From the NCBI RefSeq assembly GCF_017254865.1, contig NZ_JAFKCV010000003.1, positions 186,001-250,000 on the forward strand: a stretch of DNA of 64,000 nt. Direction: 5' to 3'. The DNA is from Bowmanella dokdonensis (GTDB lineage: Bacteria; Pseudomonadota; Gammaproteobacteria; Enterobacterales; Alteromonadaceae). A model generated the notes under the pieces. The model saw only the letters and a program-made list of their open reading frames with translations, searched no databases and was not told the origin of the DNA. Both the position numbers and the translations under genes were made by a program. Within the stretch, counting starts at the first letter, position 1; every line of letters begins with the position of its first letter. This document shows, piece after piece, positions 28,048 to 36,842 of this stretch.

Positions 28048-28683
28048 TTATATTTCAGTTTTGTCGTTGTATTCGCACAGATCCTCAATCAGGCAGGAGC
28101 CGCAACGGGGCTTTCTGGCCACACAGGTATAGCGGCCATGCAGAATCAGCCAGTGGTGCACGTCCACCTTAAATTCAGCCGGCACTACCTTGAGCAGCTT
28201 CTGCTCAACCTCGTTGACATTCTTGCCCGGTGCCAGTCTGGTGCGGTTGGACACACGGAAAATATGCGTATCCACAGCAATAGTCGGCCAGCCAAAGGCG
28301 GTATTAAGTACCACATTGGCAGTCTTGCGTCCTACTCCGGGCAGGGCTTCCAGCGCTTCTCGACTCTCCGGTACCCGGCCGTCGTGTTTTTCCACCAGTA
28401 TCCGGCAGGTTCTGATGACATTCTCAGCCTTGGCATTGAACAGGCCAATGGTTTTTATGTACTGTTTTAGTCCGTCAAGGCCCAGATCCAGTATGGCCTG
28501 AGGTGTATTGGCCACCGGAAACAATTTGTCGGTGGCTTTGTTGACCCCGACATCCGTAGCCTGGGCAGACAGGATCACGGCAATCAGCAATTCAAATGGA
28601 CTGCTGTAATTTAACTCGGTAGTCGGATGTGGATTAGCCTCTCTGAGCCGTTCCAGTATTTGTTTGCGTTTAACTTGATTCAT
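28048..28683 (-). CDS. nth: Endonuclease III
   Basis: DNA glycosylase/AP lyase for oxidised pyrimidines. The 211-residue protein has the helix-hairpin-helix [13 protein letters not shown] with catalytic Lys120, Asp138 in [11 protein letters not shown], and the [4Fe-4S] cysteines 187, 194, 197 and 203, all at E. coli numbering. It follows rsxE by 8 bases, the conserved end of the rsx operon (rsxABCDGE-nth). Confidence 0.98.
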   Translation of the reverse strand: MNQVKRKQILERLREANPHPTTELNYSSPFELLIAVILSAQATDVGVNKATDKLFPVANTPQAILDLGLDGLKQYIKTIGLFNAKAENVIRTCRILVEKHDGRVPESREALEALPGVGRKTANVVLNTAFGWPTIAVDTHIFRVSNRTRLAPGKNVNEVEQKLLKVVPAEFKVDVHHWLILHGRYTCVARKPRCGSCLIEDLCEYNDKTEI

Positions 28684-28691
28684 GCTGCCCT

Positions 28692-29390
28692 TTAACTCTC
28701 GGCCGTGACTCTGGCCCGCTGTACCTGCTTATCGGTGGGACGGGGGGCGCCCAGGGTCTCCAGCCGCCTATCAAGAATATTCTTTAGGGCAATGAGCAGC
28801 CCCAAGCCAATAAAGGCTCCGGGAGGCAGGATGGCCAGCAGAAACTTGTTATCCGTTTCAAACAGGGTCAGCGTCATGCTCCTGGCCCAGTCCCCCAGCA
28901 GAAATTCCATACCATCAAACAAGGTACCGTTACCCAGTATTTCGCGCATCCCGCCCAGGGTGACCAGAACCAGACTGAAGCCTACCCCCATCATCAGTCC
29001 GTCGAAGGCGGCAAAGCCTACCGGGTTCTTAGATGCATAGGCTTCCGCCCTGCCAATGATGGCGCAGTTGGTGACGATAAGGGGAATAAAAATACCCAGG
29101 GCCAGGTAGAGGTTGTAAGTAAAGGCATTCATCAGCAATTGCACTATGGTGACAAAGGCGGCAATGATCATGACAAAGATGGGAATACGAATTTCTCTGG
29201 GTACCAGATTGCGCACCAGCGACACCACGGTATTTGAACCAATCAGCACCAGCGTGGTGGCCAGCCCCAGGCCGAGGCCGTTGACGAAGCTGCCAGTTAC
29301 CGCCAGCAGCGGACACAGACCGAGCAGTTGCACCAGCGCCGCGTTGTTTTTCCACAATCCCTGCCAGGACAACTCATGGTACTCACTCAT
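28692..29390 (-). CDS. rsxE: Electron transport complex subunit RsxE/RnfE
   Basis: Integral membrane subunit of the Rnf/Rsx complex, which moves electrons between ferredoxin and NAD(H) coupled to ion flow, or reduces SoxR. The 232-residue protein has about six hydrophobic segments; LTSC-like [19 protein letters not shown] and [16 protein letters not shown] are typical of RnfE and NqrD. ATG at 29390 has AGGAG upstream and overlaps the rsxG stop by 8 bases. Confidence 0.96.
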   Translation of the reverse strand: MSEYHELSWQGLWKNNAALVQLLGLCPLLAVTGSFVNGLGLGLATTLVLIGSNTVVSLVRNLVPREIRIPIFVMIIAAFVTIVQLLMNAFTYNLYLALGIFIPLIVTNCAIIGRAEAYASKNPVGFAAFDGLMMGVGFSLVLVTLGGMREILGNGTLFDGMEFLLGDWARSMTLTLFETDNKFLLAILPPGAFIGLGLLIALKNILDRRLETLGAPRPTDKQVQRARVTAES

Positions 29391-30033
29391 CTTGATCTCC
29401 TGTGCCTGCCTGACATTCATTTGGCGCCCCGAACAGCTCGTCCTGGCGTTGCTGAATGAAAGCCAGTGCCTGCCTGACCGCCCCCACTACTGCTCTGGGC
29501 GTGATGGTGGCGCCGGTAAACTGATCAAACTGACCGCCATCTTTTTTCACTGCCCAACTGGCGCGGTTTTCCTCGGTCAGCCGCCTGCCGTTGAAACTGA
29601 GGATCCAGTCATCGATCCGCAACTCAATCTTGTCACCCAATCCGGGCGTTTCCTGGTGTTGCAGTACCCTGACACCAGTGATTACCCCATCGCTATTCAC
29701 ACCCACCAAAAGCCTGATGTCGCCGCTGTAGCCATTGGGTGTCATGGTTTCCATGGCCAGGGCCACCGGCTGGCCATCCATGCGGGCCCGGTATACCCGC
29801 TTGGGTAGTACATTGCCCAGATATTCTGCATCTGTGACTATGGTGCAGTCGTGTTCCAAATCATTGTCATGGAGTTGTGGCGGGATGATGCTGTTCAGGG
29901 TTTGTTGCAGTTGACGCTGCTCCTGGTCCTGAATAACCGGGCTGGTCAGGGTATGCGTCAGTGCGATCAGACCCGTGGTGACCAGGGCAAAAGCGGCCAG
30001 TATCAGGCCATTGCGTTGCATACTCTGTTTCAT
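29383..30033 (-). CDS. rsxG: Electron transport complex subunit RsxG/RnfG
   Basis: Subunit with one N-terminal membrane anchor (about 9-30) and a periplasmic domain that carries covalent FMN. The attachment motif TGAT places FMN on Thr176 ([10 protein letters not shown]). Length 216 residues. It overlaps rsxD by four bases (ATGA) and rsxE by eight. Confidence 0.96.
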   Translation of the reverse strand: MKQSMQRNGLILAAFALVTTGLIALTHTLTSPVIQDQEQRQLQQTLNSIIPPQLHDNDLEHDCTIVTDAEYLGNVLPKRVYRARMDGQPVALAMETMTPNGYSGDIRLLVGVNSDGVITGVRVLQHQETPGLGDKIELRIDDWILSFNGRRLTEENRASWAVKKDGGQFDQFTGATITPRAVVGAVRQALAFIQQRQDELFGAPNECQAGTGDQDE

Positions 30034-31088
30034 CGTCTCGCCTTATGGCCATAGGTGCGGGGGCGGGTGTAGTAGTCGATGAGGGGAACGGACATATTCA
30101 TCAGCACCACGGCAAAAGCGACGGCATCCGGATAGCCACCATAGGTTCGTATAATCACCACCCAGAAGCCGATACTGGCGCCGAAGATCAATCTGCCTAG
30201 ATTGGTGGTGCTGGCTGACACCGGGTCGGTGGCGATGAAAAACGCGCCCAGCATGGTGCCGCCACTGAAAAGATGGAACCAGGGCGAAGCATAGAGATCC
30301 GGACTCATCAGGTGCAAAAAGCCGGCCGTTACAGAAACTGCAAGTAACATGCTAAGTGGGATATGCCAGTTGATCACTTTGGCTTTCAACAGTACCAGCC
30401 CGCCAGCCAGATACGCCAGATTGATCCAGAACCAGCCCACGCCCGTGCCTTCATGAAACTGGGGCTTGGCCATTGCCTCTTCTACGGTCAGACCCAGATC
30501 GATATCGGTTTTAACACTGTCCAGAGGGGTTGCCATGGTAAAACCGTCCGCGCCGCTACGCAGTTGGTTCAGGCTGTACCCCTCATTACTGTACCCGGTG
30601 AAGATCAGGCTTAGGCTGTCCAGTAAGCCATAGCCCTGCTGCATCAATTGTTGTGGCGGCAGCCAGGAGGTCATTGCCACAGGAAAGGAAACCAGCAATA
30701 TGACATAGGCCACCATCGCCGGATTGAACAGGTTGTGCCCTAGGCCGCCATAAAGCTGTTTGGCAATGCCGATGGCAAAAAATGCCCCCAATGCGGTAAT
30801 CCACCAGGGCGTCAGGGGGGGCAGGCACAACGCCAGCAGCAGGGCCGTTAACAGGGCGCTGCAGTCAGACAGGGCTTTTTCAAAATCTTTCTTGCGCAGT
30901 TCAAGAATAGCCGCTTCGGTACCCAGGGCCACGGCGACTGCGATGATGAACTGAAACAGGGTTCCCCAACCGAAGAACCATAATTGAGCGGCAAAACCGG
31001 GCAGGGTGCAATAACACACCAGCCGCATCAGTGAGCCGGTATTACGTTTGCTGTGTTGATGGGGTGAACTGGCGATACGAAGGCTCAT
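30030..31088 (-). CDS. rsxD: Electron transport complex subunit RsxD/RnfD
   Basis: Polytopic membrane subunit with covalent FMN. The 352-residue protein shows about nine hydrophobic segments and the FMN threonine at 187 in DGFTMATPLD, the position known for RnfD. It overlaps both rsxC and rsxG by four bases. Confidence 0.97.
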   Translation of the reverse strand: MSLRIASSPHQHSKRNTGSLMRLVCYCTLPGFAAQLWFFGWGTLFQFIIAVAVALGTEAAILELRKKDFEKALSDCSALLTALLLALCLPPLTPWWITALGAFFAIGIAKQLYGGLGHNLFNPAMVAYVILLVSFPVAMTSWLPPQQLMQQGYGLLDSLSLIFTGYSNEGYSLNQLRSGADGFTMATPLDSVKTDIDLGLTVEEAMAKPQFHEGTGVGWFWINLAYLAGGLVLLKAKVINWHIPLSMLLAVSVTAGFLHLMSPDLYASPWFHLFSGGTMLGAFFIATDPVSASTTNLGRLIFGASIGFWVVIIRTYGGYPDAVAFAVVLMNMSVPLIDYYTRPRTYGHKARR

Positions 31089-33199
31089 GACTTGGACTTA
31101 TCCTGTTGCTTGTCTGTGGAAGAGACTCCGACCCGCTTCTTGGCCTTGGCCCTGGCGATCGCTGCCGCCACCCGCTGTTTCTTTTCCTCATCCACTTCCA
31201 GGGCGACGGTGGGAGACGCTGACTCGGGGGCAGGGGAGAGCTTCTGATCCTTATCCTGATCAGCGGCGGCCTTTCTGGCTTTGGCTCTGGCCACGGCTGC
31301 GGCTACCCTTGCTGCTTTCGTATCCTTGCTGGGTGCCATATCGCCTGCTGGCTGTTTTTCTGAGGGTTCTGCCCCGGATTCTCTGGTTTGGTTCAGGCCC
31401 GCCGAAGCTTTGGTCTGCTGTTCCCCGGTTGGCGACTCAGCCTGGTCGGGGGCAGTTGAGGCATTCTCCTGTTTGGCTTTTTTCGCCTTGGCGCGTGCAA
31501 TTGCAGATGCCACCTTGTCTTGTTTAGATTCTTCACCCGGCTCCACTTTGTCCCGGCTGGTCGATTCCTGTTCTTGCCGGGCTTTTCTGGCTTTGGCCCG
31601 GGCGACGGCCGCCGCCACCTTGTCAGATGCCGGAGTCTCTTCCTTTGCTGCTTGTGTCTGTTGGCGAGCCTTGGCTCTGGCCACTGCGGCAGAGACTTTG
31701 TTCCCGGTGGTCGACTCCTGCTGTTCCAACGCCTTACGTCTGGCTTCGGCCGCCTGGCGATGTTTTTCTTCCCGTTCAGCCTTTTCTTGTTCCAGCCGCA
31801 ACTTTCTGGCTTCGAATCGTTCCCTGGCTTTGTCGGCCTGGTGTTTTTCTTCCTCCTGCAGGCGGATTTCGGCCTTCGCGACGCGGTAATAATGTACCAG
31901 CGGGATCTGGCTGGGACAGACATAGGCACAGGCGCCGCATTCTATGCAGTCGAACAGATTATACTCACCGGCCTTGTCCAACTCTTTGGCCTTGGCATGC
32001 CAGAATATCTGTTGTGGCAGCAGGCTTGCCGGACAGGCATCGGCGCAGGCGCTGCAGCGGATACAGGGCTGCTCTTCGTCGGCCTGCACCATTTCTCTTT
32101 CAGTGGGGGCCAGAATACAGTTGGTGATCTTGACTACCGGTACCTGGTCGGACACCAGATTGAATCCCATCATAGGACCGCCCATGATCAACTGCCTGCT
32201 TCGTTGACGTTTGGGCTGATATTGACCCTGCTGCAACAGATGGCTGACGGGGGTGCCCAGCAGAGCCCAGACATTCCCCGGCTTGTCGAAACACTCGCCA
32301 CTTAATGTCACCACACGCTGAATAAGTGGCTTGCCGGTGAAGATGGCATCGGCAATCGCGAAGCAGGTGCCAACGTTCTGCATCATGATACCCACATCGA
32401 TGGGCAGGCCGCCATTGGGGACCTCCCGTCCTGTCAGGACTTGGATAAGCTGTTTTTCGCCACCGGCCGGATACTTGGTCGGAATGCTGCACACCACATA
32501 GTCTGGATTTTCCTGGCAGGCCACCTGCATGGCGTGCAGGGCTTCAGGCTTGTTGTCTTCGATGGCAATCAGTACGTGTTTGGGATTGAGCAGGTGGGTT
32601 ATGACGTCAATACCCTGCCGGATTTGCCAGGCATGCTCCCGCATCAGCCTGTCGTCAGAGCTGATATAGGGCTCACATTCCACCCCGTTGACGACCAGAA
32701 ACTCTACATTTTTCTTGGGGCTGACCTTGATATGGGTCGGGAACCCGGCACCTCCCATGCCGCTGATGCCTGCATGGCAGATGCGTTCTATCACTTTGAG
32801 TTTTGGCTGGTTCTGATAGTCCTGAAGGGGAGCAAGGGCTATCCACTCATCCTTTCCGTCGGGACGGATCTCTATGGTCATTTCGGCCAGCCCCGAAGGA
32901 TGTGCCGAAACGTGTGGGGCAATGGTGGTGACTTCACCCGACGTGGGGGCATGGACAGGCACGGCAAAGGGATTCATGCTTTTGGTCAGCGGCTGGCCTT
33001 TTAGTACCATATCCCCCGGCCTGACTTCCAGGTGTCCCTCCACGCCAATATGTTGTTTGATGGTGACATACAGCCGCTGTGGTAATGGCAGCTTGGCAAT
33101 AGGCGTTTGGTTGGACAGGGTTTTACGCTGGGGCGGATGGACGCCGCCCGGAAAGTCCGAGAATTTGCCTTGGCGAATTTTTTCAATCAGTGATTGCAA
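31085..33199 (-). CDS. rsxC: Electron transport complex subunit RsxC/RnfC with repeat-rich tail
   Basis: Peripheral subunit that interacts with NADH. The 704-residue protein has DFPGGVHPP, the NAD/FMN-binding part (GMGGAGFPTHIK, NGVECEPYI), then two [4Fe-4S] motifs (CIRCSACADACP and CIECGACAYVCP) before residue 440. A charged coiled-coil stretch follows. The tail (502-688) holds five copies of a [VAI]-rich basic unit, VAAAVARAKARK, at about 502, 528, 563, 632 and 677. The start is TTG with AGGA six bases upstream and matches E. coli RsxC in register. It follows rsxB by 23 bases. Confidence 0.97.
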   Translation of the reverse strand: MQSLIEKIRQGKFSDFPGGVHPPQRKTLSNQTPIAKLPLPQRLYVTIKQHIGVEGHLEVRPGDMVLKGQPLTKSMNPFAVPVHAPTSGEVTTIAPHVSAHPSGLAEMTIEIRPDGKDEWIALAPLQDYQNQPKLKVIERICHAGISGMGGAGFPTHIKVSPKKNVEFLVVNGVECEPYISSDDRLMREHAWQIRQGIDVITHLLNPKHVLIAIEDNKPEALHAMQVACQENPDYVVCSIPTKYPAGGEKQLIQVLTGREVPNGGLPIDVGIMMQNVGTCFAIADAIFTGKPLIQRVVTLSGECFDKPGNVWALLGTPVSHLLQQGQYQPKRQRSRQLIMGGPMMGFNLVSDQVPVVKITNCILAPTEREMVQADEEQPCIRCSACADACPASLLPQQIFWHAKAKELDKAGEYNLFDCIECGACAYVCPSQIPLVHYYRVAKAEIRLQEEEKHQADKARERFEARKLRLEQEKAEREEKHRQAAEARRKALEQQESTTGNKVSAAVARAKARQQTQAAKEETPASDKVAAAVARAKARKARQEQESTSRDKVEPGEESKQDKVASAIARAKAKKAKQENASTAPDQAESPTGEQQTKASAGLNQTRESGAEPSEKQPAGDMAPSKDTKAARVAAAVARAKARKAAADQDKDQKLSPAPESASPTVALEVDEEKKQRVAAAIARAKAKKRVGVSSTDKQQDKSKS

Positions 33200-33222
33200 A
33201 CTGCGTCCTATTTCCTGATCTG

Positions 33223-33777
33223 TTACTCAATGGTCCTGACCGGGATAGCGTCCAACTGCCATCGCCAGGAAGAAGTGGTCACCTGCAGTGGCACCATGTC
33301 GATGCAGTCCACCGGACAGGGCTCCACGCACAGATCGCAACCTGTGCATTCATCAATGAGCACCGTATGCATCTGCTTTGAAGTACCGACTATGGCGTCG
33401 ACGGGGCAGGCCTGGATACATTTGGTGCAACCGATACATTCATCCTCTCGGATATAGGCCACCTTCCTGATATCTTCAGTACCATGAGCAGCATCCAGCG
33501 GTTTGGCTTCGACGCCCATTAAATCGGCCAGTTTGCGGATAGTACTTTCACCGCCAGGCGGGCACTTATTGATATCGTCCCCGTTGGCGATCGCCTCTGC
33601 GTAGGGACGACAGCCCGGATAGCCGCACTGGCCACACTGGGTCTGTGGCAAAATTGCATCGATCTGCTCCACCACTGGATCGCTCTCAACCCTGAAGCGG
33701 ATAGCCGCATACCCCAGGATCAGACCAAACGCCAGGGCCAGTAAACCTACCGCAAGCAACGCATAGAATACGGACAT
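33223..33777 (-). CDS. rsxB: Electron transport complex subunit RsxB/RnfB
   Basis: Ferredoxin-like subunit with an N-terminal membrane anchor. The 184-residue protein has a CGQCGYPGC cluster motif (4Fe-4S domain, about 47-55) and two ferredoxin motifs, [12 protein letters not shown] and [15 protein letters not shown] at 33777 overlaps the rsxA stop by one base (TGATG). Confidence 0.97.
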   Translation of the reverse strand: MSVFYALLAVGLLALAFGLILGYAAIRFRVESDPVVEQIDAILPQTQCGQCGYPGCRPYAEAIANGDDINKCPPGGESTIRKLADLMGVEAKPLDAAHGTEDIRKVAYIREDECIGCTKCIQACPVDAIVGTSKQMHTVLIDECTGCDLCVEPCPVDCIDMVPLQVTTSSWRWQLDAIPVRTIE

Positions 33778-34358
33778 CAAAGTTTTACCAGTCCGGTAAA
33801 GCCCATAAAGGCCAGCGACATCAGGCCGGCGGTGATCATGGCGATGGAAGCACCCCGGAAAGGGGTGGGTACGTCCGCTGCGGCAAGACGCTCCCTCATG
33901 GCAGCAAACAGAATCAGTACCAGCGAAAAGCCGAATGCCGCCCCGAAGCCGTAAACCACAGACTGGACGAAATTATGTTGTTCACGAATGTTTAGCAGTG
34001 CCACGCCCAACACCGCACAGTTGGTCGTAATCAGCGGCAGAAAGATGCCCAGCAAGCGGTAAAGCGTCGGGCTGGTCTTATGCACTACCATCTCGGTGAA
34101 CTGTACCACCACGGCAATCACCAGGATGAAACTCAGAGTACGAAGATAACCTATATCCAGCGGCATCAGGATGTAATGCTCGACAAGATAGCTGCTCAGA
34201 GACGCCAGCGTCAGAACAAAAGTCGTGGCCATGGACATGCCGATAGCCGTTTCCAGTTTGCCGGAAACGCCCATAAAGGGACAGAGGCCCAGGAAATTGA
34301 CCAGCACAAAATTATTCACCAGCACTGTGCCAATCAGTAGCAGTAAGTAGTCTGTCAT
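33777..34358 (-). CDS. rsxA: Electron transport complex subunit RsxA/RnfA
   Basis: Integral membrane subunit of 193 residues with six hydrophobic segments, homologous to RsxE and Nqr[20 protein letters not shown] at the start and [12 protein letters not shown] in the middle are hallmark segments that hold the cysteines of the membrane iron-sulfur site. It is the first gene of rsxABCDGE-nth, transcribed away from the csbD-like gene. Confidence 0.97.
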   Translation of the reverse strand: MTDYLLLLIGTVLVNNFVLVNFLGLCPFMGVSGKLETAIGMSMATTFVLTLASLSSYLVEHYILMPLDIGYLRTLSFILVIAVVVQFTEMVVHKTSPTLYRLLGIFLPLITTNCAVLGVALLNIREQHNFVQSVVYGFGAAFGFSLVLILFAAMRERLAAADVPTPFRGASIAMITAGLMSLAFMGFTGLVKL

Positions 34359-34564
34359 GCCTCATACTGGGGTCGGTAAATTTGTGGCGCCATTATCTGT
34401 TTTTACGCATCGATTAACAACTTGATATTCCTGATTTTCCCCACCCCGTCTGGGGCATTGCTGCCGCTGGCCGCCCCAATGAAAGTTTTCCAAATGCCGC
34501 TGTAATTAATTCAGTTTCGCTGATGAATTTTTTTGTAACTATTTGAATATATTGTCAATTATTC

Positions 34565-34580
34565 TTGGCACGGATTTGGC
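34565..34580 (+). promoter_or_regulatory. Sigma-54 type promoter upstream of the csbD-like gene
   Basis: TTGGCACGGATTTGGC fits the RpoN consensus YTGGCACGrNNNTTGC with one mismatch in the -12 box and correct GG/GC spacing. It lies about 75 bases before the csbD-like ATG. The rest of the 295-base gap before it shows AT-rich sequence only. Confidence 0.65.
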
Positions 34581-34653
34581 GTCGGGAAAAGGGGGAGGCA
34601 GGTGGAAAACGTCCTGCCAATCCCAAGCCTGACAACGACCAAAGGAGGAATCT

Positions 34654-34845
34654 ATGAGCAATGACATTAATGAAGGTCAATGGAGACAAATGCGTGGTTC
34701 GGTAAAAGAAAAATGGGGAAAGCTGACGGACGATGAAGTCGAGGAGATGGAAGGTAAGTTCGAAAACTTCTACGGAAAAATGCAGGAAAAGTATGGCATG
34801 TCCAAGCAGCAAGCCAGAGAGGCTTTCGAGGACCTGAGAAGGTAA
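34654..34845 (+). CDS. CsbD family stress-response protein
   Basis: A 63-residue acidic soluble protein of the CsbD/YjbJ family, small abundant proteins made under stress; their action is unknown. Family features are INEGQWRQMRGSVKEKWGKLTDDE near the N-terminus, then a helical charged tail. A very strong ribosome-binding site (AAAGGAGGA) precedes the ATG. It lies 22 bases before the mscS-like gene, so both probably share the sigma-54-type promoter, which would link osmotic stress proteins. Confidence 0.93.
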   Translation: MSNDINEGQWRQMRGSVKEKWGKLTDDEVEEMEGKFENFYGKMQEKYGMSKQQAREAFEDLRR

Positions 34846-34867
34846 GCCGGACTTTAAATCTTAGAGG

Positions 34868-35821
34868 ATGGAGTTACCTGACCTGGCTAAAGTCTGGTCT
34901 CTGATCAGTGACAAACTCAGTACCTGGCTGGAGATCAGTATTAAGCATATACCCAATATGCTGGTGGCAGTATTGCTGGCTCTGCTGTTTATGTTGCTGG
35001 CTAATATTGCTGCCAGGGGATGCAGGAGCCTGCTGAGGCGCTCTTTGGATTCCCAGCAAATCGCCGATCTCCTCTCAGCCATAGTCAAAGTGCTGGTGGT
35101 GGGGATCGGCTTATTTGTGGCGCTGGACTTTGTTGGTCTTCAGGGGACGGTGACTTCTTTACTTGCGGGGGCGGGTATCATAGGCCTGGCTCTGGGCTTT
35201 GCTTTTCAGGACATGACCGAAAACCTGATTGCCGGCATCGTCATGGGCATCCGCAAACCTTTTAAGATAGGCGACGTCATTGAAGCGGGGGAAGTGTTCG
35301 GCACAGTCTGGTCCATCAACCTTCGTAATACCCTGGTGCAGACCTTTTCTGGCCAGCTTGAAATCGTGCCAAACAAGATCCTGTTTCGCAATGTCCTGAC
35401 CAATTACAGCTACAACGGCCACAGAAGGATAGAGATCCCTGTGGGAATATCCTATGCGGACGACCCTCAGCATGCCGCCGAGGTAATAGTAAAGGCGATT
35501 AATCAGCATGATTTTGTGATCCGCCGGGACGAGACGGCCGTTTACGCAAAGGGTTTTGGCGAATCGAGTGTCGATCTGCTGGTCTGGTTCTGGATTGACT
35601 ACCCCGGAGAGCCTGGCTTTATGCAGGCAAGGCACAGGGGGGTCGCAACGGTAAAAAATGCCCTGGAAGAAGCCGATATCCTGATCCCATTTCCTATTCG
35701 CACACTGGATTTTGGCGCCAAGGGGGGCGAAAAACTGTCAGATATGCTGAGTCTTGAGAAGAGGGCACAGGCAGAAGCACTGCAAAAAGACGCTGAAGAG
35801 AAAAGTGAGGCTAGTCAGTAA
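34868..35821 (+). CDS. Small-conductance mechanosensitive channel (MscS family)
   Basis: Membrane channel that releases solutes on hypo-osmotic shock. The 317-residue protein has three membrane helices; the pore-lining TM3 is GLQGTVTSLLAGAGIIGLAL (about 103-122), followed by GFAFQDMTENLIAGI and the beta domain (FKIGDVIEAGEVFGTV). The C-terminus is charged and 30 residues longer than E. coli MscS. The start at 34868 follows TTAGAGG. The stop codon ends two bases before the 3' end of a convergent tRNA-Asn gene. Confidence 0.93.
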   Translation: MELPDLAKVWSLISDKLSTWLEISIKHIPNMLVAVLLALLFMLLANIAARGCRSLLRRSLDSQQIADLLSAIVKVLVVGIGLFVALDFVGLQGTVTSLLAGAGIIGLALGFAFQDMTENLIAGIVMGIRKPFKIGDVIEAGEVFGTVWSINLRNTLVQTFSGQLEIVPNKILFRNVLTNYSYNGHRRIEIPVGISYADDPQHAAEVIVKAINQHDFVIRRDETAVYAKGFGESSVDLLVWFWIDYPGEPGFMQARHRGVATVKNALEEADILIPFPIRTLDFGAKGGEKLSDMLSLEKRAQAEALQKDAEEKSEASQ

Positions 35822-35822
35822 G

Positions 35823-35899
35823 TGGCTCCCCCTCCCCGACTCGAACGGGGGACCTGCGGATTAACAGTCCGTCGCTCTAACCAACTGAGCTAAGGGGGA
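35823..35899 (-). tRNA. tRNA-Asn (GTT)
   Basis: A 77-base cloverleaf: acceptor TCCCCCT / AGGGGGA with discriminator G and encoded CCA; D-arm AGCTCAGTTGGTTAGAGC; anticodon loop CTGTTAA with GTT; T-arm with GTTCGAGTC. It is identical to the copy at 35937-36013, including several flanking bases. No terminator separates its 3' end from the facing mscS gene. Confidence 0.97.
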
Positions 35900-35936
35900 A
35901 CAGAAAGAGATACATGCGCTACGGATTCAGTGAAAT

Positions 35937-36013
35937 TGGCTCCCCCTCCCCGACTCGAACGGGGGACCTGCGGATTAACAGTCCGTCGCTCTAACCAACT
36001 GAGCTAAGGGGGA
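35937..36013 (-). tRNA. tRNA-Asn (GTT), second copy
   Basis: Same 77-base sequence as the copy at 35823-35899 and read first from the upstream promoters. The spacer between the copies is 37 bases. A tandem duplication is the simplest origin. Confidence 0.97.
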
Positions 36014-36067
36014 ACAGTATTTCACCGAACAGACCGGACTGAAGACCGGCCGTTTCAACGGAGGCGA

Positions 36068-36096
36068 ATATTAATGAGGCTACCCCTGAGTGTCAA
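36068..36096 (-). promoter_or_regulatory. Strong sigma-70 promoter of the tRNA-Asn pair (P1)
   Basis: Minus strand TTGACA (36096-36091), a 17-base spacer and TAATAT (36073-36068): perfect -35, near-perfect -10. It starts about 55 bases before the first tRNA-Asn. Confidence 0.85.
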
Positions 36097-36190
36097 CAGC
36101 CGTGTCGATTATTTTTCCCGCCTGTGAATCGACTGCTTAATTGCTGGTCAAGGCTTCCCTGAAACCCCCGCCGCAGTGGTCGGATTGGAC

Positions 36191-36218
36191 AGTATAGAAG
36201 CACCCAATCCACTGTCAA
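36191..36218 (-). promoter_or_regulatory. Second sigma-70 promoter toward tRNA-Asn (P2)
   Basis: Minus strand TTGACA (36218-36213), a 16-base spacer and TATACT (36196-36191). It lies upstream of P1 in the 291-base gap between the tRNA genes and the small frame at 36305; tandem promoters are common before stable-RNA genes. Confidence 0.7.
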
Positions 36219-36304
36219 AAGCATCCCGCGTATACTTATTTCATAGCTGATATAAAAGAGCTCAGCTTATTTGAATTTGTTCTTACAAAAGGCTTGCCCA
36301 ATGT

Positions 36305-36529
36305 ATGGATGAACAGTTGTTAACAAAAGTGCAACAAAGCGGCCTAACCAGTCAGGTTAGTGGAGACTTACAAAAAATTGTCCACATGGCCGGGCAAGGG
36401 GCGGCCTCATTGGGCGGCAAAGAGTTATCCACTAAATCTGTGGATAACTATGTTGATGAAAATGGAAGAAAGAGCCGCAGCTCAGTAAAAATGCTGTCAA
36501 CCCCTGGCTCGACTATATTGGCCAAATAA
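36305..36529 (+). CDS. Small hypothetical protein (doubtful)
   Basis: A 74-residue frame without a recognised domain, signal peptide or membrane segment. It is rich in Ser, Gly, Lys and Gln, and the ribosome-binding site is poor (AAAGG about 12 bases before ATG). The frame contains a cluster of DnaA-box-like sites, so its sequence may be kept for DNA reasons and not for a protein. It could be a chance frame. Confidence 0.35.
   Translation: MDEQLLTKVQQSGLTSQVSGDLQKIVHMAGQGAASLGGKELSTKSVDNYVDENGRKSRSSVKMLSTPGSTILAK
36378..36447. other. Cluster of three DnaA-box-like sites
   Basis: TTGTCCACA (36378-36386, one mismatch to TTATCCACA), TTATCCACT (36425-36433, one mismatch) and TGTGGATAA (36439-36447, a perfect box on the minus strand). 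The last two lie in a perfect 10-bp inverted repeat, AGTTATCCAC / GTGGATAACT with a 7-base spacer. Two or three good boxes in 70 bases are more than expected by chance. Confidence 0.5.
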
Positions 36530-36765
36530 TTTAAAAATATAATAAAAACAAGAGTTAACGTGTCGCTTTGGTCGGCATTCAGGCTGCTTGCCCGATTTTT
36601 GTTCGGTTCGGTAATGACTTGTTAGTTATTCTTGCTGTCCTGCTTAAAAAAAACTTCAGCAAATCAGGAAATTAAACCATCGTTCCAGATTCAGGACTGA
36701 TGGGGTCTTGATCTTTGCCCTAAGATCTGGAGCCTTTTTCTTATCGAAACCGGTGAAGACCCAAT

Positions 36766-36811
36766 TGATAAGGGTAATCGGCATGGTTTTCTGCACATGG
36801 CTCCCTTATCA
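36766..36811 (+). other. Inverted repeat in the leader region of the MATE gene
   Basis: TGATAAGGG (36766-36774) and CCCTTATCA (36803-36811) are perfect complements separated by 28 bases, ending 31 bases before the proposed GTG start. It could be an operator or an mRNA structure. The rest of the gap from 36530 is AT-rich without other clear signals. Confidence 0.35.
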
Positions 36812-36842
36812 TAGTGCCCCTGTCGAATCCAAGAGTGGTGAT

